From CAYOHY01 sp964403885 (GTDB lineage: Bacteria > Actinomycetota > Coriobacteriia > Anaerosomatales > PHET01), in contig CAYOHY010000001.1 in assembly GCA_964403885.1 (NCBI GenBank), positions 48,847 through 112,846 on the forward strand: a stretch of 64,000 bases of DNA. Direction: 5' to 3'. Below are positions 25,795 through 37,732 of the stretch, piece by piece. Both the position numbers and the translations under genes were made by a program. Positions within the stretch are counted from its first letter, which is position 1; the number at the start of each line of letters is the position of its first letter. The notes under the pieces were generated by a model that saw nothing but the letters and a program-made list of their open reading frames with translations, had not been told where the DNA came from and made no database searches.

Positions 25795-26354
25795 CCCTGC
25801 GTCATAGCGCCATCACCTTCTGGGTGGTCGCGCTCACGACGTTGGGTATCGACCAGATTTCGAAAGCCGTCGTTCGCGCACACATGGTGCCGGGCGACTC
25901 TTTGGCGTTCATTCACGGCCTGATCAACCTCACCTACATCCGCAACGTGGGCGCTGCGTTCGGGCTGTTCCCGGGCCGCCAGCCCATCTTCATCGCGACG
26001 TCGCTCGTGGTGCTCGTGGTCATCGCCGCCTACTGGCGCCGCGCTCGTCCCACGGCGTGGCCGGTCGTCGTCGCCTTGGGGCTCGTGACCGGCGGGGCGG
26101 TGGGCAACCTCATCGACCGCGCGTGGCTTGGCAAGGTCACCGACTTCTTCGAGTTCGCGTTCTTCGACTTCCCGGTCTTCAACGTCGCCGACATGGCGAT
26201 TCTTGCGGGTGTGGGCATCCTCGTAGCGTGGCTGCTCTTCGCGCCGGAAGAAGGCGCTGCAGACCCTGCGGAAGCCGAGGAGCCCGAGACCTTCGCCGAC
26301 AGCGCCCCGATGCCTGAGCCGGTCGAGACCGACGCCGAGGAGCGCGAGGTCTGA
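25758..26354 (+). CDS. lspA: Lipoprotein signal peptidase II
   Basis: Aspartyl membrane protease removing signal peptides from diacylated lipoproteins. Four hydrophobic segments; catalytic motifs VGNLIDR and FNVADMA carry the two aspartates. The C-terminal ~35 residues form an acidic E/P/A-rich tail. The start is uncertain: GTG 25758 (used here) overlaps the previous gene and gives a basic N-terminus (GRRRD); GTG 25767 or CTG 25797 are alternatives and none has a clear Shine-Dalgarno. Followed directly by rluD (one-base overlap). Confidence 0.92.
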   Translation: MHTVQGRRRDPLALRHSAITFWVVALTTLGIDQISKAVVRAHMVPGDSLAFIHGLINLTYIRNVGAAFGLFPGRQPIFIATSLVVLVVIAAYWRRARPTAWPVVVALGLVTGGAVGNLIDRAWLGKVTDFFEFAFFDFPVFNVADMAILAGVGILVAWLLFAPEEGAADPAEAEEPETFADSAPMPEPVETDAEEREV

Positions 26355-27367
26355 TGGCGACCGCGGACTACTACGAGCACGTCGTCGCCGATCACGAGCA
26401 GGGGCTTCGCCTCGATGCGTTGCTGGGCGGGCTTGATTTCTTGCCGAGTCGCTCGGCGGCCGCGCGTCTCATCGATGAAGGACTGGTGCTCGTCGAGGGC
26501 CGGCCTGAGGCCAAGCGCTATGCGGTGAGGGCGGGGGAGCGCATCGAGGTCGAGGTGCCGCCCTACGATCGCGGCGACCTCGTGCCCGAGGACATCCCGC
26601 TCGATATCCGCTTCGAGGACCAGCACATGATCGTGCTCTCCAAGCAGGCGGGGCTCGTCGTGCACCCGGCGCAGGGCCATTGGTCGGGCACGCTCGTGCA
26701 TGCGCTTCTCGCGCACTCGGACGACCTGGGCTCGCTGCAAGGCGAGGATCGCCCCGGCATCGTCCACCGCCTCGACAAGGACACCACGGGCCTGATGATG
26801 GTCGCCAAGAACGACGAGGCGCAGGTGCGCCTGCAAGAGGCGATCAAGATCCGGTCGGTCGACCGTCGCTACATCACGCTCGTGCACGGGTGGATCGCGC
26901 CTGATACCGGCCTCGTGGATGCGCCGCTCGCTCGCGACCCTCGTGACCGGATGCGCATGCACGTCTCGGATCGGCTCGACGCCAAGCAGTCGGTGACCAC
27001 GTTCAGAGTGCTCGAGCGTTTCGAGGCGGGCGCCCATGACGACGGCTTCACCCTGCTCGAGTGCAAGCTCTACACGGGCCGCACGCACCAGATCCGCGTG
27101 CACATGGCCTACATCAAGCACCCCTGCGTGGGCGACCAGCTCTACGGCTACTGCCGGCCCAAGGCCGATCTGGGCCTCGAGCGCCAGTTCCTGCACGCGT
27201 ATCGCCTTGAGCTCGAGCACCCCATCACCGGGGAGCAGCTCGCCTTCATCGATCCGCCGCCTGCGGACCTGCAGACGCGGCTCGATTCCATCGCCGACCT
27301 GTCGACCGGGCGTACCGACGCGGGCCGAGAGATCTTCGCGATGCTCGACAAGGCGCGCGAGCGCTAG
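26354..27367 (+). CDS. rluD: RluA/RluD-family 23S rRNA pseudouridine synthase
   Basis: 337 aa. N-terminal S4-like RNA-binding domain (LDALLGGLDFLPSRSAAARLIDEG), then the catalytic segment HRLDKDTTGLMMVAKN with the Asp nucleophile (~139), and YTGRTHQIRVHMA. The gene follows lspA as in most bacteria (lspA-rluD). Family assignment is firm; the exact target uridines are not determinable here. Convergent with the GerMN lipoprotein gene, 9 bases between stops, no terminator seen. Confidence 0.93.
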   Translation: MATADYYEHVVADHEQGLRLDALLGGLDFLPSRSAAARLIDEGLVLVEGRPEAKRYAVRAGERIEVEVPPYDRGDLVPEDIPLDIRFEDQHMIVLSKQAGLVVHPAQGHWSGTLVHALLAHSDDLGSLQGEDRPGIVHRLDKDTTGLMMVAKNDEAQVRLQEAIKIRSVDRRYITLVHGWIAPDTGLVDAPLARDPRDRMRMHVSDRLDAKQSVTTFRVLERFEAGAHDDGFTLLECKLYTGRTHQIRVHMAYIKHPCVGDQLYGYCRPKADLGLERQFLHAYRLELEHPITGEQLAFIDPPPADLQTRLDSIADLSTGRTDAGREIFAMLDKARER

Positions 27368-27376
27368 GTCGACTCG

Positions 27377-28309
27377 CTACGGCGCCACGATGGTCACGCG
27401 GCTCTCGCCTGCGGTGACCCGTGAGCCATCCTTGGCGGAGGCGAACCATGCGATGACACGTGCCGTACCCGGTGCTGCGCTCGACGGGATCGCCAGCGTG
27501 GCCGAGTAGGTCCCGCGCGTGCCGGTCCCGCTCGTGGCCTGGACTCGCGTGCGAGCCACCACCGACCCCTTGGCATCGACCACCTCGAGGTTGAACACCG
27601 CCTCGAACACGTTGGCGGTGCCGCGCACCTTCAGGCCGCTGCCTGCGGGGGTGCTCGACCCCCAGGTGGGCGTGTCGATGAGCACATCTCCCGTCAGAGC
27701 TTCGAAGTCGGACCGCTCCTGTGGTTCCGTGAGCATGAGGCCCTCTCCGCCCAGCGCTTCGGCCGGCCGGCCGTCGATACGGAACGCCACCCGTTCGACC
27801 GTGGGGAAACGGGTGAGCGTGAAGACGACCTGGGCGACGCGCGCGCTCATCGACAGCGAGCCGCCGCCGGAGCCGAATCGGTCGGTGAGGTCCACGGTGG
27901 CCGTGCCGTTGGCGATCTTGATCGAGCGCAGCTTCGTGCCCGAAGGGATCGCCGAGGTCAGGCCCGCGGACTTCTCGGCGGCTGTGGGGCCGGCGAGAAG
28001 CGCCTCAAGGGCCGAACGCGCGGTGCCGGGGGAGGCGACCAACCTGAATGCGGGGGCCATCTGCTCCCCGTGAAGGAAGTACGCTGCGCCAGGGATGGTC
28101 ATGACGCGCGGCTCTTCCGAAGGCGTCGAAGGCGTTGGAGTGGGCTCGGCCGATGTCTCGGTGCCGGGGGTCGCGGTGGGTTGCGTCGCCGGCGGCAAGG
28201 ACGGTTGCCGCCCTTGATCGGGTGTGGTCTTGGTCGCACATCCCCACAGCGCCAAGACCATCGCTGAGCACGCCACGCCGGTCACGATGACACGAACATA
28301 TCTCTTCAT
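27377..28309 (-). CDS. Lipoprotein with GerMN and Gmad2-like domains
   Basis: 310 aa. Signal peptide with lipobox ALWGC (Cys ~24), a T/P-rich linker (~30-65), a GerMN domain (~80-190; SLSMSARVAQVVFTLTRF and VAFRIDGRP), then a second beta-rich domain (~210-305; VRGTANVFEAVFNLEVVD) matching Gmad2, the immunoglobulin-like partner of GerMN. In endospore formers GerM acts in envelope assembly; in actinobacteria such lipoproteins are common and of unknown role. ATG 28309 fits the signal peptide. Monocistronic, divergent from the pyr operon. Confidence 0.88.
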   Translation of the reverse strand: MKRYVRVIVTGVACSAMVLALWGCATKTTPDQGRQPSLPPATQPTATPGTETSAEPTPTPSTPSEEPRVMTIPGAAYFLHGEQMAPAFRLVASPGTARSALEALLAGPTAAEKSAGLTSAIPSGTKLRSIKIANGTATVDLTDRFGSGGGSLSMSARVAQVVFTLTRFPTVERVAFRIDGRPAEALGGEGLMLTEPQERSDFEALTGDVLIDTPTWGSSTPAGSGLKVRGTANVFEAVFNLEVVDAKGSVVARTRVQATSGTGTRGTYSATLAIPSSAAPGTARVIAWFASAKDGSRVTAGESRVTIVAP

Positions 28310-28431
28310 CGCAGACACCCCCGCCATGCATGGGCAACGATTGTTCATTCCGCAGCTCGACACGGCATAGACGCACGGGGCACAGACGGTTGTCTGGGCG
28401 TAAACGTCCTCGGTGTGCACGGCGAGGCGGC

Positions 28432-28460
28432 TTGTGGATGGGGCGTGGGTAGGGTACCCT
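28432..28460 (+). promoter_or_regulatory. Promoter of the pyr operon
   Basis: TTGTGG (28432-28437), 17-base spacer, TACCCT (28455-28460). Transcription would start near 28467, at the first base of the PyrR-type element. Confidence 0.7.
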
Positions 28461-28466
28461 CGGTGC

Positions 28467-28503
28467 AACCTTTAAGTCCGGTCCCGTGAGGCTGGCAAGG
28501 GCC
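28467..28503 (+). promoter_or_regulatory. PyrR-binding element in the pyr leader
   Basis: AACCTTTAAGTCC followed by GGTCCCGTGAGGCTGGCAAGG matches the PyrR-binding anti-antiterminator consensus: CCTT/AAGG lower stem, GTCC-CGTGA-GGCT core. PyrR with bound UMP should stabilise this hairpin and favour the terminator at 28557. Confidence 0.88.
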
Positions 28504-28556
28504 CGAAGTGCATATCGCAGCCGTGCGCACATCTGCGCACCCGCACACGCCTATCG

Positions 28557-28599
28557 CGCCTCTTGCCGCTTCCCGTGGCGAAGAGGCGTTTCTCGTTTC
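28557..28599 (+). terminator. Attenuator terminator before pyrR
   Basis: CGCCTCTTGCC (28557-28567) pairs with GGCGAAGAGGCG (to 28588, one bulged base), then TTTCTCGTTT. The pyrR Shine-Dalgarno AGGAGG starts immediately after, so the hairpin controls the whole operon. Confidence 0.85.
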
Positions 28600-28612
28600 A
28601 GGAGGTGTGTCG

Positions 28613-29170
28613 GTGGCCTTTCGTACCAAAGCGACGGTCATGGATGGCGAGGCGATCTCTCGCGCCGTGACGCGCATCGCTCACGAGATCCTCGAGGCCA
28701 ACAAGGGGGCCGGCTCCATCGCGCTCGTGGGTATCGTGACGCGCGGTGCCGTCCTCGCCGAGTGCCTCGCCGCCCGCATCCGTGAGATCGAGGGGGCCGA
28801 GGTGCCGGTGGGCACGCTCGACATCAGCTTCTATCGCGACGATCTCGCCACTCGCCTCAACCCCGAGGTGCACCGAAGCGACATCCCGTTCGACGTCGAG
28901 GGCCGCCAGATCGTGCTCGTCGACGACGTGCTCTACACGGGCCGCACGATCCGCTCGGCGATGGACGCGATCATGGACTACGGACGCCCGCGCTCGGTGC
29001 AGCTCGCGGTGCTCGTCGACCGCGGTCATCGCGAGCTTCCCATCAGGGCCGACTTCGTGGGAAAGAACGTCCCCTCGTCGCACAAGGAGCGCGTGAAGGT
29101 GTTGCTCACGCAGCTCGATGGCCGCGACGCCGTCGAGATCCTCGCCGATGACGAGGAGGCGAGCGAGTAG
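28613..29170 (+). CDS. pyrR: PyrR bifunctional regulator / uracil phosphoribosyltransferase
   Basis: 185 aa phosphoribosyltransferase-fold protein. PRPP loop IVLVDDVLYTGRTI; other PyrR segments are GIVTRGAVLAECLA and TLDISFYRDDL. Binds the pyr leader RNA in response to UMP. The start chosen is GTG 28613 with AGGAGG seven bases upstream; the frame is open further 5' through the leader but that part is not protein-like. The pyrB start overlaps the stop by one base. Confidence 0.95.
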   Translation: MAFRTKATVMDGEAISRAVTRIAHEILEANKGAGSIALVGIVTRGAVLAECLAARIREIEGAEVPVGTLDISFYRDDLATRLNPEVHRSDIPFDVEGRQIVLVDDVLYTGRTIRSAMDAIMDYGRPRSVQLAVLVDRGHRELPIRADFVGKNVPSSHKERVKVLLTQLDGRDAVEILADDEEASE

Positions 29171-30105
29171 TGCTGTCCACTCGTCACATCATCGACATGT
29201 CCGACCTCACCGTCGACGACCTCCAGCTGGTGCTCGACACCGCGGAGTCGTTCAAAGAGGTCAACGAGCGCCGCATCAAGAAGCTCCCCACGTTGCGCGG
29301 ACGCACCGTGGTGAACCTCTTCCTCGAGCCCAGCACGCGCACGCGCACGAGCTTCGAGATCGCCGCGAAGCGCCTGTCCGCCGACGCGATCAACTTCTCC
29401 GGCTCCGCCTCGGCGACGGTGAAGGGTGAGTCCCTCGCAGACACGGCTGCCACGCTCTCGGCGATGGCGTGCGACCTCGTGATCGTGCGACACAAGTACG
29501 CGGGCGCGCCGCGCATCCTCGCCGAGCAGATGGACGCGCACGTGGTCAACGGTGGCGACGGGATGCACCAGCACCCCACCCAGGCGCTGCTCGACCTGTT
29601 CACCATCCGCCAGCGGCTCGGGAAGCTCGAGGGCCTCACGGTGGGCATCGTGGGCGACATCGCGCACTCGCGCGTCGCGGGCTCGCTCATCCCCGCGCTG
29701 CGCATGGCGGGCGCGACACCGGTGCTCGTGGGTCCGCCCACGCTTATGCCGGCGCGTCCGGACGTCCTGGGCGCCGAGGTGGCGACTTCGCTCGACGCGG
29801 TGCTGCCCGATCTCGACGTGGCCTACATGCTGCGCATCCAGATGGAGCGTGCCGAGGGGATGCCCTTCCCCAGCGTGCGTGAGTACTCGCGCCTCTTCGG
29901 CTTGAACCGCGCGCGTCTCGACCGTATGAAGCCGGGCTCCATCGTGATGCACCCGGGTCCCATGAACCGCGGCGTCGAGATCTCGGCCGAGGTGGCCGAC
30001 TCCGATCGCTCGCTCGTGCTCGATCAGGTGAACTCCGGCGTGGCGGTGCGGATGGCCGTCATGTATCTGCTGTTGGGAGGTGAGGCGGGTGGCGCTTCTT
30101 CTTAG
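29170..30105 (+). CDS. pyrB: Aspartate carbamoyltransferase, catalytic chain
   Basis: 311 aa. Carbamoyl-phosphate motif EPSTRTRTSFE and active-site segment GGDGMHQHPTQALLDL; the carboxyl half has HPGPMNRGVEI, the aspartate-site motif. Catalyses carbamoyl phosphate + aspartate to carbamoyl aspartate. No pyrI regulatory subunit is present, as in other PyrR-controlled operons. GTG start. Confidence 0.97.
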   Translation: MLSTRHIIDMSDLTVDDLQLVLDTAESFKEVNERRIKKLPTLRGRTVVNLFLEPSTRTRTSFEIAAKRLSADAINFSGSASATVKGESLADTAATLSAMACDLVIVRHKYAGAPRILAEQMDAHVVNGGDGMHQHPTQALLDLFTIRQRLGKLEGLTVGIVGDIAHSRVAGSLIPALRMAGATPVLVGPPTLMPARPDVLGAEVATSLDAVLPDLDVAYMLRIQMERAEGMPFPSVREYSRLFGLNRARLDRMKPGSIVMHPGPMNRGVEISAEVADSDRSLVLDQVNSGVAVRMAVMYLLLGGEAGGASS

Positions 30106-31384
30106 GGGCGGGCGGGTCGTCGATCCGGCGGTGGGACTCGACAAGGTCGCCGACGTCGTGATCCGAGACGGTCACATCGTCGAGATAGGCGAGAACCTGT
30201 CGATCCCCAAGGGGATCACCGTCGAGTGCGCCGAGAAGGTCATCGTTCCGGGCCTCGTCGATGTGCACACGCATCTGCGCGAGCCCGGATTCGAGTACAA
30301 GGAAGACGTCGAGAGCGGCACCCGTGCCGCAGCGCACGGCGGCTTCACCGCGGTCTGCGCGATGCCCAACACCAACCCCATCTGCGACGAGGGCGCGGCC
30401 GTGCGCTTCTTGGTCGAGCGGGCTCGTGAGCGGGGCAAGGTGCGCGTGCACCCCATCGGGGCGATCACCGTGGGCCAGAAAGGCACCGCGCTCGCCGAGA
30501 TGGGAGACATGCTCGCCGAAGGCGCCGTGGCGTTCTCGGATGATGGGCGCGGCGTCCAGGATGCGGGCATGATGCGCCTGGCCATGGACTATGCCAAGCA
30601 GTTCGGGACCACCATCGTGAGCCACACCGAGGTCGAGTCGCTTGCCGGCAAGGGCGTGGTGAACGAGGGCGTCGTGTCGACGAGGCTCGGCCTGCCCGGC
30701 TGGCCCGCCGCCGCCGAGGAGATCCAGGTCGCCCGCGACATCGCGCTCGCAGAGCTCACCGGATGTCGGCTGCACCTCGCGCACTTGTCCACTGCGGGTT
30801 CGATCGCGCTCGTGCGGGACGCGAAGGCGCGCGGCGTGGCCGTGACCTGCGAAGTCACGCCGCACCACCTGTTCTTGGACGAGGACGCCATCGGCGCGGA
30901 CTATGACACGCGCCTCAAGATGAACCCGCCGCTGCGGACCGCCTCGGATCGCGAGGCGCTCGTTGCCGGTCTCATCGATGGGACCATCGACGCGATCGCG
31001 ACCGACCACGCCCCGCACGCCTCGCACGAGAAGGCGCTCGAGTTCGAGCTCGCACCGTTCGGTACCACCGGGCTCGAGACGGCCCTGTCGCTGGTGGTCA
31101 CGAACCTCATCTCCCGAGACGACTTCGGGTGGGGTGACCTGGTCCGCGTCATGGCCCACGGGCCGCGCGCGGCGCTCGGCCTGCCGGCGGTCACGGTGGA
31201 GCCCGGTGCGCTCGCCGACCTCACGATCATCGATCCCGAAGCGCGCGTCGAGGTTTCGGAGACATTCTTTGAGAGCAAGTCGAAGAACTCGGCGTTCATC
31301 GGGGCTACACTGCTCGGAAAGGCTTCGGAGGTTCTCGTGGGGGGCTACTTCGCGCTCCGCAACGGAAAGGTGGTCGACGAGTGA
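30089..31384 (+). CDS. pyrC: Dihydroorotase (type I)
   Basis: 431 aa zinc hydrolase making dihydroorotate. Metal ligands in DVHTHLREPG (~60-69) and IATDHAPHA near the C-terminal third; the NxN and HLS motifs are also present. The start is probably GTG 30089, with GGGAGG eight bases upstream in the end of pyrB (17-base overlap). GTG 30080 is also open. The length and fused-type sequence match class I dihydroorotase. Confidence 0.96.
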   Translation: MALLLRGGRVVDPAVGLDKVADVVIRDGHIVEIGENLSIPKGITVECAEKVIVPGLVDVHTHLREPGFEYKEDVESGTRAAAHGGFTAVCAMPNTNPICDEGAAVRFLVERARERGKVRVHPIGAITVGQKGTALAEMGDMLAEGAVAFSDDGRGVQDAGMMRLAMDYAKQFGTTIVSHTEVESLAGKGVVNEGVVSTRLGLPGWPAAAEEIQVARDIALAELTGCRLHLAHLSTAGSIALVRDAKARGVAVTCEVTPHHLFLDEDAIGADYDTRLKMNPPLRTASDREALVAGLIDGTIDAIATDHAPHASHEKALEFELAPFGTTGLETALSLVVTNLISRDDFGWGDLVRVMAHGPRAALGLPAVTVEPGALADLTIIDPEARVEVSETFFESKSKNSAFIGATLLGKASEVLVGGYFALRNGKVVDE

Positions 31385-32619
31385 CCGCACGTGTTCCCGC
31401 TATGCTCGCGTTCGAGGACGGGCTGGTGCTGCGCGGATGGTCGTGCGGCGCACCCGGAGAGACCTCCGGTGAGCTGTGTTTCAACACCTCGATGTCCGGC
31501 TATCAGGAGGTCCTGACCGACCCCAGCTACGCCGGCCAGATCGTGACCATGACCATGCCGCACATCGGCAACTACGGGGTCAACGGCGCCGACATGGAGT
31601 CTCGCGGCATCTTCGCCAAGGGCTTCGTGGTGCGCGACATGACGACGGTGCCGTCGAACTGGCGCAGCGAGGAGTCGCTGCCGGACTTCCTGGTGCGCCA
31701 TGGCGTCGTCGCGATCGAGGGCCTGGACACCCGCCGTATCGTCCGTCACCTGCGTGAAGCCGGTGCCATGCGCGCTGTGATCTCGACCGTCGACCTCGAT
31801 GAGGCGTCGCTTGTCGCCAAGGCCAAGGCCGACCCGGGTCTGGTTGGCCGAGACCTCGTCTCCGAGGTGGCGGTGTCTGAGCGCTACATCTGGGGCGAGA
31901 AGGTCCCTGGTGGCGAGCGCCCGGTCGACACCGGTGTGCTGCCTGTGAGCCCGACGTTCAAGGTCGTGGCGATGGACTCGGGCATCAAGTACAACATCTT
32001 GCGCAACCTCGCCGAGGCCGGTTGCGAGGTGGTCGTAGTACCGCCCACGACCTCTGCGAGCGAGGTGCTCGCTCACGAGCCGGACGGTGTGTTCCTCGCC
32101 AACGGTCCGGGAGATCCCTCGGCGGTCGACTACCTGTACTCGACCCTGCGTGAGCTGCTGGGCGTCAAGCCGGTCTTCGGTATCTGCCTGGGCCACCAGA
32201 TGCTCTCGCTCGCAGTGGGTGCGACCACCTACAAGCTCAAGTACGGTCATCGCGGCGGCAACCAGCCGGTCATGAACCTCACCACCGGCCGCGTCGAGAT
32301 CACCAGCCAGAACCACGGGTTCTGCGTGGACTTCGGCAGTGTCGGCGCGCTTGACGTCGAGGCCAGCGGCGGGCTCGAGCTCGACCTCACCGACCTGGGC
32401 GCGTGGGTGCGCGCAGGCGTGGCGCCGGTCGTGACGAGCGAGCGCTTCGGGCGCATCCAGCTCACGCACGTCAACTTGAACGACATGACCACCGAGGGAA
32501 TCAGGTTGCTCGACACCCCGGCCTTCTCGGTGCAGTACCACCCGGAGGCCGCTCCGGGTCCGCACGACGCGCGCTACCTGTTCGACGAGTTCACCGCCTT
32601 GATGGGTGGCCGCGCCTAG
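31381..32619 (+). CDS. carA: Carbamoyl-phosphate synthase small (glutaminase) subunit
   Basis: 412 aa, somewhat longer than the usual 360-390. N-terminal CarA domain (FNTSMSGYQEVLTDPSY) followed by a class I amidotransferase domain with nucleophile Cys in GICLGHQM (~270) and the His-Glu pair in QYHPEAAPGP. Supplies ammonia to CarB. GTG start overlaps the pyrC stop (GTGA). carB does not follow directly: a universal-stress-protein gene lies between. Confidence 0.96.
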   Translation: MTARVPAMLAFEDGLVLRGWSCGAPGETSGELCFNTSMSGYQEVLTDPSYAGQIVTMTMPHIGNYGVNGADMESRGIFAKGFVVRDMTTVPSNWRSEESLPDFLVRHGVVAIEGLDTRRIVRHLREAGAMRAVISTVDLDEASLVAKAKADPGLVGRDLVSEVAVSERYIWGEKVPGGERPVDTGVLPVSPTFKVVAMDSGIKYNILRNLAEAGCEVVVVPPTTSASEVLAHEPDGVFLANGPGDPSAVDYLYSTLRELLGVKPVFGICLGHQMLSLAVGATTYKLKYGHRGGNQPVMNLTTGRVEITSQNHGFCVDFGSVGALDVEASGGLELDLTDLGAWVRAGVAPVVTSERFGRIQLTHVNLNDMTTEGIRLLDTPAFSVQYHPEAAPGPHDARYLFDEFTALMGGRA

Positions 32620-32671
32620 CGCCATGCGCGCGGCGGGGCTCGGTAGGAGAAGACGGCAAGGGAGTCACGAG

Positions 32672-33529
32672 ATGGCGATTCGCAAGATGTTGGTCCCGGT
32701 ACAGCCCGACGAGCAGGACGCGCGCGTGCTCGCGTACGCGTGTGGGCTCGTCGAGCAAGGGGTCCGCGAGCTGTTGGTGGTCACGGTCATCGAGGCCTCC
32801 GGCGTCGAGGCCCCGGTGCTCGTCGCGCAGGCCGAGCGGGCACGCCAGCGCCTGCTCGCGATGGTCGAGCCGTACCGCGACTGCGGTCTCACGGTCGAGC
32901 TTCGCGTGGTGACCGGCGACGTTTTCAGCGCGCTCACGGGGCTCGCGCACCAGGCCGACATCGACGTCATCTGCTGTGGCACCGAGGGCAAGTCGTTCGT
33001 CGACTACCTGCTGGGCGGATCGCTCTCTGAAGACCTCGTCACCACCGGCGATGAGCGCACCATGACCATCCGCTACGACCTGCTCAACAACACCGCCGAT
33101 CCGAGCGCCCTGTCTCGCGACTTCGCCAAGCGCCTTGTCGTGCCGGTCGACTTCTCGGCATCGAGCATGCGTGCGGTGCTCTCGGCGTTCGAGCGTCCGG
33201 CGAGCGCGCTGGGCGAGGTGCACTTCGTTCACGCGCTGGCTCCGCGTCAGAGCTTCGAGAGCATCGAGCAGTTCGAGCAGCATCGGCGCGAGATCGACGT
33301 GAAGATGCGCGGTCTTGAGGACCTCGCCACCGAGCACGACGCCAAGGCGGTGCTCGAGGTGCGTGAGGGTAACCCGCTCGACGTGGTCTACGACTACGTC
33401 TACGACATCTGCGCGACCGGCGTCATCACCGGGCGTCGCGGACGCGGTCGTATCGGCCGCGAGGTCTTGGGCAGCGTCTCGATGAAGCTTCTGCGCGACG
33501 CCCCGTGTCCGGTGGTCATCCAGCCGTAA
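32672..33529 (+). CDS. Tandem universal stress protein (two UspA domains)
   Basis: 285 aa with two Usp-fold halves. The first (~1-125) begins AIRKMLVPVQPDEQDARVL and lacks a clear nucleotide motif. The second (~155-285) has KRLVVPVDFSASS and a complete G-2x-G-9x-G-S ATP-binding motif (GRRGRGRIGREVLGS). ATG 32672 with AAGGGAG seven bases upstream. Transcribed within the pyrimidine operon between carA and carB, with 52- and 46-base gaps. Substrate or partner unknown; the context suggests a link to pyrimidine or nucleotide status, which is inference. Confidence 0.88.
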   Translation: MAIRKMLVPVQPDEQDARVLAYACGLVEQGVRELLVVTVIEASGVEAPVLVAQAERARQRLLAMVEPYRDCGLTVELRVVTGDVFSALTGLAHQADIDVICCGTEGKSFVDYLLGGSLSEDLVTTGDERTMTIRYDLLNNTADPSALSRDFAKRLVVPVDFSASSMRAVLSAFERPASALGEVHFVHALAPRQSFESIEQFEQHRREIDVKMRGLEDLATEHDAKAVLEVREGNPLDVVYDYVYDICATGVITGRRGRGRIGREVLGSVSMKLLRDAPCPVVIQP

Positions 33530-33575
33530 GTACCAGCTCTACCGTCCGTTTCGTACCACGCAGCTAGGAGCGAGA

Positions 33576-36814
<3,239 letters not shown>

Positions 36815-36818
<4 letters not shown>

Positions 36819-37627
36819 CCGTGAGGCCCACGCCCGCGCTCGAGCGCGTCTCTGTACTCAGCAACACCCGCATCGCGCCCGGTGTGGGGCTCATCGCCCT
36901 GCACGCGCCGCGCTGCGCCGCCGACGTGCGGCCCGGTCAGTTCGTCCACCTTCGGGTCGCGGCGGGTTCCGACATGATCTTGCGCCGCCCGTTCTCGGTG
37001 CACCGCGTGGCAGGGGAGCGCATCGAGATCCTCTACCAGGTCCTGGGCGCCGGCACCCTGCGCCTCGCCGAGAAGGAGCCGGGCGACACGTCAATGGACC
37101 TTGTGGGTCCGCTCGGACACGGCTGGCAGGTGCCCGAGGGCGCCGCGCACGCTCTGTTCGTGACCGGCGGACTGGGTGCGGCACCGCTCGGCATGCTCGC
37201 CGAGCAGCTCGCCGAGCGTGGCGTGGCCACCGTCGTCGCGATGGGCGCACCCACCGCCGAGCGCCTGGTGGCACGTGAGCTCTACGAGCGTGTCGCGCGC
37301 CGAGTCGAGGTCGCCACCGATGACGGGAGCGCCGGACACGCCGGCTTCAGCACCGCGATCAGCGAGCGCCTGCTTGCCGAGGAGCGCTTCGACGTCGTCT
37401 ACACGTGTGGCCCCGAGCCCATGCAGCGCATCGTCGCGCAGCAGGCCCGTGAGGCCGGTGTCGCGTGCCAGGTGTCACTCGAGCGTCTCATGGCGTGCGG
37501 TATCGGCGCCTGTCTGTCGTGCGTGGTGTCGACCGTCGGCGGGCTCAAGCGAGCCTGCGTCGACGGCCCCGTCTTCAACGCCGAGGAGGTGGTGTGGGAT
37601 GCGACGCAGGTCCCGCCGAAGCACTAG
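36815..37627 (+). CDS. pyrK: Dihydroorotate dehydrogenase electron-transfer subunit
   Basis: About 270 aa. An FAD-binding ferredoxin-reductase-like part (MILRRPFSVHRV; VTGGLGAAPLGMLAEQL) followed by a C-terminal 2Fe-2S motif (MACGIGACLSCVV ... RACVDGPVF). With PyrD it forms the NAD-linked type 1B dihydroorotate dehydrogenase. GTG 36815 overlaps the carB stop (GTGA) and has GGGGGAG nine bases upstream. Its presence implies NAD+ as the electron acceptor rather than quinone. Confidence 0.95.
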
Positions 37628-37732
37628 GCCTCCCGTCACCGCCGCGAGCGGTCCCGCTGCGTGCGTGCCGCTGATCGTCGCCCGTCCCGCCGAGCCCCGC
37701 GCGTCGGTCCTTCTCGGAAGGGGGGTGCGACC

